Assembly: GCA_002435985.1 (NCBI GenBank)
Contig: DIXD01000093.1
Location: 1 to 33,238 of the forward strand
Source of the DNA: Spirochaetaceae bacterium UBA6089
GTDB lineage: Bacteria > Spirochaetota > Spirochaetia > Treponematales > Rectinemataceae
DNA: 33,238 bases
Direction: 5' to 3'
Shown: one piece after another, positions 23,767 to 30,407 of the stretch
Position numbering within the stretch: the stretch's first letter is position 1
Layout: the number at the start of each line of letters is the position of its first letter
Made by a program: the position numbers and the translations under genes
Notes under the pieces: generated by a model
Databases searched by the model: none
What the model was told of the DNA's origin: nothing
Seen by the model: only the letters and a program-made list of their open reading frames with translations

Positions 23767-26700
23767 CGAAGACCATTGACCTCGGTTTTCTTGCAGAAGA
23801 GGGCATGAAGCATTTGTATGGCAATACGCCCTGGATTTCGGTGGGGATGGGCACCTGCGGCATCGGGGCCGGCGCGGACAAAGTGTGGGAAGTCCTCACA
23901 CAGAAGAGCACTGAGGCCGTCCACGTGCGACGCGTCGGGTGTTTCGGCTTCTGTGCGGCCGAGCCTGTCGTCATGACGTGGAGGCCGGGCAAACCGGTGC
24001 TTTTCTTTACGGATGTCGATGTCCATAAGGCTTCTCGCCTCATGGACGGTCTTGCCAACGATGCATCATACGATAAGATCGCCAAGCTCGCCGAAGCGCG
24101 CATAGAAGAGTGGGACTTCAGAACATCCAAGCTCGAGTTTGGTCGCGGGTACGAGCAGCTTCCCACATGGAAAGAGCTAAATTTCTTCAAGGATCAAGAA
24201 AAAATCGTCTTACGCGATGCCGGCATGATCGATCCCGAATGCATCGAAGAATACATCGCGATCGGTGGATACCGCAGCCTTGTGCGGGCGCTCACTTCCC
24301 TGCCGCCTGAGGCCATCATCGAAGAAGTGAAAATATCCGGTCTCAGAGGCCGCGGCGGCGCGGGTTTCCCCACATGGAAGAAGTGGTCGATCATGCGCCA
24401 GTCGCTCCTCGACAGCCCGGGCGAAGGCTACCTTATCTGCAACGCCGACGAAGGCGATCCCGGCGCCTACATGAACCGAAACGAGATCGAGTCCGATCCG
24501 CATATGCTCCTCGAGGGCATGCTCCTCGGCGCCTACGCCATGGGTGCAAACCGCGGCATTGTCTATGTCCGGGCAGAATACCCCCTTGCGGTCTATAGAC
24601 TCACCAAAGCGATCGAGGCGGCTCGCGAATATGGCCTTTTGGGGAAAAACATTCTTGGGACGAAATTCTCGTTCGACATAGAGGTGGTGACCGGAGCGGG
24701 AGCCTTTGTCTGTGGAGAGGAGACCGCCCTCATCGCATCCATCGAGGGCAATGCGGGGCGCCCTCGGCCGCGCCCTCCCTTCCCCGCCCAAAAAGGCCTC
24801 TATGGTCGGCCAACGTCAATCAACAACGTCGAGACATGGTGCAACATTCCCGTCATCGTCGCACGGGGTGGCACATGGTTCGCGGGCTTCGGCACATCAA
24901 CGAGCCCAGGCACGAAGGTGTTCAGCTTTGTCGGCAAGGTGCGCAATACCGGCCTTGTGGAACTTCCCCTCGGCAGTACCCTCGAAAGCGTAATCTACGG
25001 CATCTGCGGAGGCATGGGCCCCAAAAAGAAGATCAAGGCCGTACAGTGCGGCGGTCCTTCCGGCGGCTGTGTGCCTGCAAGCCTCTTCAAGACACCCATC
25101 GACTACGAACACTTGGCGGAACTGGGCGCCATTATGGGCTCGGGCGGCATGGTCGTCATGGATCAAGACAACTGCATGGTCGACGTCGCCCGGTACTTCA
25201 CCAGCTTTGTGGTGAGCGAATCCTGCGGAAAGTGCACGCCGTGTCGCGAAGGCACTTCCCAGATGCTGCATATCCTCCAAAGAGTATCGGACGGCGAAGC
25301 CGCGGAGGAAGACCTCGATACCCTCCAGGACCTCGCCCTGACGGTCAAGGATTCTTCGCTCTGCGGCCTAGGGCAGACCTCCGCGAATCCTGTTCTCACG
25401 ACGCTGAAGTACTTCCGCGACGAATACATTCAGCACATAAAAGGCAAGCGATGCCCTGCAGGCGTCTGCGAAAACCTCTATATCGCGCTCTGTGAATCAT
25501 CCTGCCCCCTGCACATGAATATTCCTGGATATCTCGAGCTCCTAAAAGAAAATCGCATCGAGGATGCCTTCGAGCTCACCCTGCGAGAGAACCCCCTGCC
25601 CGGCACCATAGGGCGCATCTGCCACTTCCACTGCCGTATGCGCTGCCGCCGCGACTTGCTGGATGAGCCGGTCTCCCAAGGTGAAATCCACCGCTACCTT
25701 GCCGACACGATGTACAAGATGGGCCGCGAAAAGCAGATATACGCCAAACTGATCAAGGAAAAACTCCCTTCGAGCGGCAAACGCGTCGCCATCATCGGCG
25801 CAGGGCCTGGAGGGCTCACCGCAGCTTCGTACCTGGTTCGTCTTGGCCATGAGGTGACGATCTATGAAGCGAGCAGTGAGGCAGGCGGCGTGCTCCGCTG
25901 GGGCATCCCTGCATACCGGCTACCGAAGGACGTGCTGAGAAAAGAAATCAGCTTCATCGAAAAGCTTGGCGTGCGGTTTGTCTACAACACCCGCATCTCG
26001 GAGCCCGAGCAGTGGCGGCGGCTGGCTGATTCGAACGACGCGATCATCGTCGCGGCCGGCGCCGCTTCCGAGCTCTCGCTCGGCGTACCCGGCGAAGATG
26101 CACAGGGCGTCTACAAGGCCTGCGATTTTTTAAAAGCGCTCACCCAAAAAGAAAAAATCCACACGGGCGGCGAAGTGGTGGTTATAGGCGGCGGCAACTC
26201 CGCAATCGATGCAGCTCGCTCGGCTCTTCGTCTGGGCTCCACGGTGAGCGTCGTCTACCGAAGATCGAAAATCGACATGCCCGCCAATGAAGAAGAGCTA
26301 AAAGGCGCACTGGAGGAAGGCATCGACCTCATCTGCATGGCGTCTCCCGTCGAGATACTGACGAAACAGAAAGACGGCAAACACATCGTAAGGGCCATCC
26401 GGATCCAGCGCATGAAGGCCGGCCCCGTGGACTCTTCGGGCCGGCCCACCCCCATTCCCACCGACAAATTCGAGGACATCTCTTGTTCCACGGTCATTCT
26501 GGCAATCGGCGAAAAAGTCGAAATTGCCGGCATCGACTCGATCGGCGTCGAGTGCATGAAAAACGGTCGCATCAAGGTCGATCCCTTCTCGCTGGTCACC
26601 TCGAACCCCAAAGTATATGCCATCGGCGATGCCGTGCTTGGGCCTGCGACCGCTGCCGAGGCCATGGGCCAGGCGAAAACCGTTGCCGAGATCGTCGATC

Positions 26701-26954
26701 AGGCCTTGAGCGGGAAAAAACGCTTCGAAAGCCTTTTCCGCCGCTTCGACTACAAGATGGAAATTCCGCTCAAGATCAGCAAAGAAAAGATGACCCGCGC
26801 CGCCATGCTCCCCGTCAACGCGCGCAAGAGCAATTTCATGGAGATCAATCTCGGATATACCGGCGAACAAGCGCGCATCGAAGCAAACCGTTGTCTGCGC
26901 TGCGATGTGCGAGAACACAAGCGCGAGCCGCGAGGCATTTCTGTCAGTGAATAA
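23763..26954 (+). CDS. hydB: Hydrogenase HydB / NuoF-like flavoprotein fused to a GltD/NfnB-like oxidoreductase
   Basis: 1,063 residues, against about 550-630 for ordinary HydB. Module 1 (about 1-110) is a thioredoxin-like [2Fe-2S] domain with Cys32 (GTCGIGAGAD) and Cys60/Cys64 (GCFGFCAAEP). Module 2 (about 130-550) is the NuoF core: RGRGGAGFPTW near 196 and CNADEGDPGAYMNR near 227 for FMN/NADH, then a [4Fe-4S] site with Cys488, 491, 494 (SCGKCTPCREG) and Cys534. Module 3 (about 560-1,063) is a whole GltD-type unit: Cys-rich N-terminus from Cys564 (two probable [4Fe-4S] clusters), FAD-binding VAIIGAGPGGLTAA near 674, and a second pyridine nucleotide site VVVIGGGNSAIDAA near 804 followed by VYRRSKIDMPA, as in NADPH-dependent relatives. 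It predicts two nucleotide sites. HydA follows after 12 bp. Confidence 0.93.
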   Translation: MTKTIDLGFLAEEGMKHLYGNTPWISVGMGTCGIGAGADKVWEVLTQKSTEAVHVRRVGCFGFCAAEPVVMTWRPGKPVLFFTDVDVHKASRLMDGLANDASYDKIAKLAEARIEEWDFRTSKLEFGRGYEQLPTWKELNFFKDQEKIVLRDAGMIDPECIEEYIAIGGYRSLVRALTSLPPEAIIEEVKISGLRGRGGAGFPTWKKWSIMRQSLLDSPGEGYLICNADEGDPGAYMNRNEIESDPHMLLEGMLLGAYAMGANRGIVYVRAEYPLAVYRLTKAIEAAREYGLLGKNILGTKFSFDIEVVTGAGAFVCGEETALIASIEGNAGRPRPRPPFPAQKGLYGRPTSINNVETWCNIPVIVARGGTWFAGFGTSTSPGTKVFSFVGKVRNTGLVELPLGSTLESVIYGICGGMGPKKKIKAVQCGGPSGGCVPASLFKTPIDYEHLAELGAIMGSGGMVVMDQDNCMVDVARYFTSFVVSESCGKCTPCREGTSQMLHILQRVSDGEAAEEDLDTLQDLALTVKDSSLCGLGQTSANPVLTTLKYFRDEYIQHIKGKRCPAGVCENLYIALCESSCPLHMNIPGYLELLKENRIEDAFELTLRENPLPGTIGRICHFHCRMRCRRDLLDEPVSQGEIHRYLADTMYKMGREKQIYAKLIKEKLPSSGKRVAIIGAGPGGLTAASYLVRLGHEVTIYEASSEAGGVLRWGIPAYRLPKDVLRKEISFIEKLGVRFVYNTRISEPEQWRRLADSNDAIIVAAGAASELSLGVPGEDAQGVYKACDFLKALTQKEKIHTGGEVVVIGGGNSAIDAARSALRLGSTVSVVYRRSKIDMPANEEELKGALEEGIDLICMASPVEILTKQKDGKHIVRAIRIQRMKAGPVDSSGRPTPIPTDKFEDISCSTVILAIGEKVEIAGIDSIGVECMKNGRIKVDPFSLVTSNPKVYAIGDAVLGPATAAEAMGQAKTVAEIVDQALSGKKRFESLFRRFDYKMEIPLKISKEKMTRAAMLPVNARKSNFMEINLGYTGEQARIEANRCLRCDVREHKREPRGISVSE

Positions 26955-26966
26955 AGGAGACGGACC

Positions 26967-28736
26967 ATGGAAAACTTCATAGAGATCACCATAGATAATC
27001 AGCAGGTAAAGGTTGACCCGTCCGAAAACATCGTGGAAGCCTGCGCCCGCGTCGGTGTCAAAATTCCCACCCTGTGCTATCTCAAAGGAATATCCAAAAA
27101 CGCCTCGTGCGGTGTCTGCGTCGTCGAAGTGGAGGGGGCTAAGGCCCTGGTGCGCTCCTGCGTGCAGAATCCCACGCCTGGTATGAAAATACATACTTCC
27201 AGCCCTCGTGTACTGCGGGCACGCCAGACCGCCATAGAACTTCTATTGGCGAACCACCCGACGGATTGTCTCTCCTGCATAAGGGGCGATACCTGCGAAC
27301 TGCGCACGGTGGCCAATCTCCTTGGAGTCCGTGCCGACCGTTTCCCTTCTTACAAGAGATATCCTGCCCCCGACACGACGTCGGAAGGCATCGTGCGCGA
27401 CGACGAGAAGTGCATTCTCTGTGGCCGCTGTGTGTCGGTCTGCGAAGAGACGCAGGGGATCAACGCCATAGCGTTTACGGGCCGCGGAGCCCGAACGCGG
27501 GTTTCGACCTTCATGGACCGGGGACTGGCACAGAGCGCCTGCGTGCAGTGCGGTCAGTGTTCGGTCGTGTGCCCCACCGGCGCGATCACCGAGAAGGACG
27601 ATTCGAGAGAGGTCTTCGGTGCACTGCAGGATCCCAAGCTCCTCGTCGTGGTTCAGACGGCTCCGGCAATCCGCGCTTCGCTCGGAGAAGCCCTCGGTCT
27701 GCCACCAGGGAGCCTCGTGACGGGCAAGATGGTCGCCGCGCTCCGGCGTCTCGGCTTTGCCAAAGTGTTCGACACACAGTTTGCCGCCGACTTGACCATC
27801 ATGGAAGAGGGCAGCGAACTGCTCGAGCGCCTGTCTCATGGCGGAACCACTCCGATGATAACCTCGTGTTCGCCCGGATGGATCAACTTTATCGAAGGGT
27901 TCTACCCGGACCTATTTGGGCATGTCTCGACCTGTAAGAGCCCTCAGCAGATGTTCGGGGCCGTGGCGAAGACATACTATGCGCAGACGGCCGGAATCAC
28001 ACCCGACAAGATGCGCGTCGTCTCGATCATGCCGTGCACCGCAAAGAAATACGAGGCGCGACGCAAGGAGATGGATTCGGCTTGGGATTGGTGGAAGGAG
28101 AAAGACGCCAAGCTTGCTGGCTTGCGCTCCTTCTTCGATGTCGACTGGGCTCTCACCACACGAGAACTAGCCCGCATGATAAAGCTCGCCGGCATTGATA
28201 TTGCAGATCTGCAGGAGGAAGACTTCGACGATCCTCTTGGCCGCTCGACAGGAGCTGCGACCATATTCGGTACCACGGGCGGTGTCATGGAGGCAGCCCT
28301 CCGCACCGTCTACGAGATAGTCGAAAAAAAGCCCCTCGAGAAAATCGAATTTACTCAAGTGCGCGGCTTTACCTCGATCAAGAGCGCCGAGGTGGTGCTC
28401 GGGGGCAACCCCATTCGCGTCGCCGTGGCGCATGGGCTCTCGAACGCGCGCATACTCCTCGACGAGATTCGTGCCGGCAGAAGCCCCTACCAGTTCATCG
28501 AGATCATGTCCTGTCCAGGCGGCTGCATCGGCGGTGGCGGCCAGCCCGTGCTCTCCAATTCCAAGACAAAACTTGCTCGGAGCCAGGCCCTCTACACCGA
28601 GGACAGCATCCTCCCCATACGAAAATCCCACGAGAACCCTGCTATTCAAACGCTGTACAAGGAGTTTCTCGGAGAACCCCTCGGGCACCTGTCTCACGAA
28701 CTATTGCACACGAGCTACAGGGCTCGCACCTTCTGA
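26967..28736 (+). CDS. hydA: [FeFe] hydrogenase catalytic subunit HydA
   Basis: 589 residues with AAAGGAG before the ATG. Domains in order: plant-type [2Fe-2S] (Cys37, 48, 51, 65), His-ligated [4Fe-4S] (His97, Cys101, 104, 110), two ferredoxin-type [4Fe-4S] sites (CILCGRCVSVC and CVQCGQCSVVC), then the H-cluster domain. L1 is TSCSPGW (Cys301, Ser302), L2 MPCTAKKYE (Cys357), L3 MSCPGGCIGGGGQP (Cys516, Cys520). The carboxy-terminal HSHELLHTSYR-like end is the small-subunit type segment fused on. It makes or consumes H2 in the cytoplasm. With HydB and HydC it resembles the trimeric NAD(P)-linked, possibly electron-bifurcating enzymes. Maturases HydE, F and G are not in the window. Ser302 is discussed under findings. 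Confidence 0.96.
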   Translation: MENFIEITIDNQQVKVDPSENIVEACARVGVKIPTLCYLKGISKNASCGVCVVEVEGAKALVRSCVQNPTPGMKIHTSSPRVLRARQTAIELLLANHPTDCLSCIRGDTCELRTVANLLGVRADRFPSYKRYPAPDTTSEGIVRDDEKCILCGRCVSVCEETQGINAIAFTGRGARTRVSTFMDRGLAQSACVQCGQCSVVCPTGAITEKDDSREVFGALQDPKLLVVVQTAPAIRASLGEALGLPPGSLVTGKMVAALRRLGFAKVFDTQFAADLTIMEEGSELLERLSHGGTTPMITSCSPGWINFIEGFYPDLFGHVSTCKSPQQMFGAVAKTYYAQTAGITPDKMRVVSIMPCTAKKYEARRKEMDSAWDWWKEKDAKLAGLRSFFDVDWALTTRELARMIKLAGIDIADLQEEDFDDPLGRSTGAATIFGTTGGVMEAALRTVYEIVEKKPLEKIEFTQVRGFTSIKSAEVVLGGNPIRVAVAHGLSNARILLDEIRAGRSPYQFIEIMSCPGGCIGGGGQPVLSNSKTKLARSQALYTEDSILPIRKSHENPAIQTLYKEFLGEPLGHLSHELLHTSYRARTF

Positions 28737-28770
28737 GGACAAAAGCGCTCCGTGCCATGGCCGTTCCATC

Positions 28771-28845
28771 CATCCTGCAAGGAGGACCCCTGTCCACTGC
28801 TGCCCTGCGATCGGGCGGCGGTGGACAGGGGTCCTCCTCATCCTG
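28771..28845. repeat. Palindromic element with 25-bp arms flanked by 7-bp direct repeats
   Basis: Arms at 28781-28805 and 28813-28837 (outer 17 bp GGAGGACCCCTGTCCAC, fully matched) enclose loop TGCGATC. The only two differences become U-G wobbles in plus-strand RNA, so the whole 25-bp stem can form. CATCCTG occurs at 28771-28777 and again at 28839-28845, as after insertion of a REP- or MITE-like unit. No T run follows, so it is not a plain intrinsic terminator. Confidence 0.65.
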
Positions 28846-28857
28846 TATATAGTGTGT

Positions 28858-29553
28858 GTGCAGCAGAAAAGGCGTATTCGTGCCGTCGTATTCGATGTCG
28901 ACGGCACCCTCTATCCCGCACATTCTCTCTATATGCGGTGCATCGACATCTTATTCGCCCATCCCCGGGTTGTTGCTGAGTTTGCATCTGTCAGAAAAAA
29001 ACTGCGATCGCTTCAGAAAAAAGATGACTATACTCCCAAAAGCAGAGAGGACCTTCACAGACTCCAGGCCTCGCTCATGGCCCGAGGGCTGGGCATTGGT
29101 CAGACGCAGGCGCGCGAACTCATGGAACAGCTCTTCTACATCGAACTTCCGAAGCGTTTTGCATTGATCCGCCCCTATCCGGAAGTGAGAGCTGCAATCG
29201 AAAAAATTCGCGGCAGTGGGATACGTGTCGCAGCGCTTTCAGACCTGCCGCCCCAAGAAAAGATAGCTGCACTCGGCCTTTCGGATATCTTCGAGTCCTC
29301 CTTCTGCGCGGAGGATGCAGGAGTGCTCAAGCCCCATCCCCGGGCTTTCAGGGACATGGCCGCGGTGCTGGGCATAGACTTTCCCGAAATTCTCTACGTC
29401 GGCAACAACACTGCCTACGATATCGATGGTCCGAAACGGGTCGGCATGCGTGCGGCCCGGCGGGGCAGACGGTACCCCGTCGCGGACTTTTCCTTTTCGC
29501 TGTGGGAAGAATTGGCCGACTGGGTGCTTGCGGACATAGGTGGCCTGCAATAG
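28858..29553 (+). CDS. HAD-superfamily phosphatase-like hydrolase (pyrimidine 5'-nucleotidase type)
   Basis: 231 residues from GTG 28858 (VQQKRRIRAVVFDVDGT); GTG 28852 is also open. Neither has a ribosome site, and the stretch before them is taken up by a palindromic element, so the natural start may have been altered. Motif I FDVDGTLYP has the nucleophile Asp13 and acid Asp15. Motif II is ALSDLP, motif III Lys is in LKPHPRAF, and motif IV is VGNNTAYDIDG, with NN in place of the commoner GD but the later Asp kept. A helical cap lies between motifs I and II. It probably removes phosphate from a small cytoplasmic metabolite; the substrate is not evident. It ends 35 bp from the convergent MBL-fold gene. 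Confidence 0.83.
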   Translation: MQQKRRIRAVVFDVDGTLYPAHSLYMRCIDILFAHPRVVAEFASVRKKLRSLQKKDDYTPKSREDLHRLQASLMARGLGIGQTQARELMEQLFYIELPKRFALIRPYPEVRAAIEKIRGSGIRVAALSDLPPQEKIAALGLSDIFESSFCAEDAGVLKPHPRAFRDMAAVLGIDFPEILYVGNNTAYDIDGPKRVGMRAARRGRRYPVADFSFSLWEELADWVLADIGGLQ

Positions 29554-29588
29554 ACATGACCAAAAGCGAGATAGGCGAGCAACAGGAT

Positions 29589-30407
29589 CTATCTTATGCT
29601 GAACTCTTCTCCTGGTTGTACGAACCGAAGATCCCCCGCCCTCTCCATTTTTTTGCTCATGTGAATGCCACGGATGCGCCCGCTTTCAAAATCGCGGAGG
29701 CGTCCGCCATTGGCACCGGACAGGCTTTGTGCCACCGCAGTGGCCATGAGTTCCTGCGGGCTCATGTGCACTCCCTTCTCCTTTTCCCCATTCGTATCGC
29801 AGAGGATGAGCTTCGCTCCCGAGTCCAGGAGTACCCGCACGCCTTCGAACATGGAGGTGTCCGAGCTGTAGATAAAGAGGGCTTTTTTGAGATATTCCGA
29901 GGACGAGGGGAGAGCCTCTTCTTGCCCTCTCTCACCCACAATCAGGGAGAAGGTCGGTAGAGAATGCGCCATGCGCCTGAATCCGAACCAGAGATTCCCC
30001 TTGACGGCGATGACATCGTCCTCATCGATCTCGACAATCTGCACCCTCTGGTCGAAATCGCGTAGGTATGGGTGTTCGGTCGGAATCGCGAGGCGCATGA
30101 GTTCGCGCAGGTGGCCCGCAAGGCCTTGAGGGCCGATGACGACAAGCCGCGTGCCCCTGTTGTAGTGGGAGTCGGCCTCGCCCCAGTAAAGCCAGTTAAA
30201 AAAAAAGAAGGGAAAGCCGAAACAGTGGTCGCCGTGGATGTGGCTTATGAAGACAGTGTCCATCTGGGCGGGGCTCATCCCTTGCTGCATCAGAGACTGC
30301 AGAATATCGGGGGGCGTCTCCACGAGCACATGGCCGTCTATCGCCATCGCGTTGTACGGCAAGCCCTCGTTGTAAAACCCTCCATTGCCGAGAATCTTTA
30401 TGTTCAT
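29589..30407 (-). CDS. Metallo-beta-lactamase-fold hydrolase (RNase Z / phosphodiesterase-like)
   Basis: 272 residues. The zinc motif His56-x-His58-x-Asp60-His61 (ISHIHGDHCFG) is intact. Further ligands are likely the Asp in YSSDTSMFE and the His in GIHMSKK, the order seen in RNase Z and cyclic-phosphodiesterase relatives. The start LGNGGFYNEGLPYNAMAIDG is typical of these small-molecule or RNA phosphodiesterases rather than of beta-lactamases. There is no signal peptide, so it is cytoplasmic. It does not have the full RNase Z exosite arm, so I do not call it rnz. Its ATG overlaps the dnaE stop (ATGA, 30404-30407), so it is translated in step with DNA polymerase III alpha. Confidence 0.85.
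   Translation of the reverse strand: MNIKILGNGGFYNEGLPYNAMAIDGHVLVETPPDILQSLMQQGMSPAQMDTVFISHIHGDHCFGFPFFFFNWLYWGEADSHYNRGTRLVVIGPQGLAGHLRELMRLAIPTEHPYLRDFDQRVQIVEIDEDDVIAVKGNLWFGFRRMAHSLPTFSLIVGERGQEEALPSSSEYLKKALFIYSSDTSMFEGVRVLLDSGAKLILCDTNGEKEKGVHMSPQELMATAVAQSLSGANGGRLRDFESGRIRGIHMSKKMERAGDLRFVQPGEEFSIR

Noticed and set aside
23763..26954. Frameshift or assembly join creating the HydB-GltD fusion
   Set aside because: The frame is continuous, the linker around residues 550-570 reads smoothly from the NuoF end into the Cys-rich GltD start, and no internal ribosome site and start is seen there. It cannot be fully excluded without read data.
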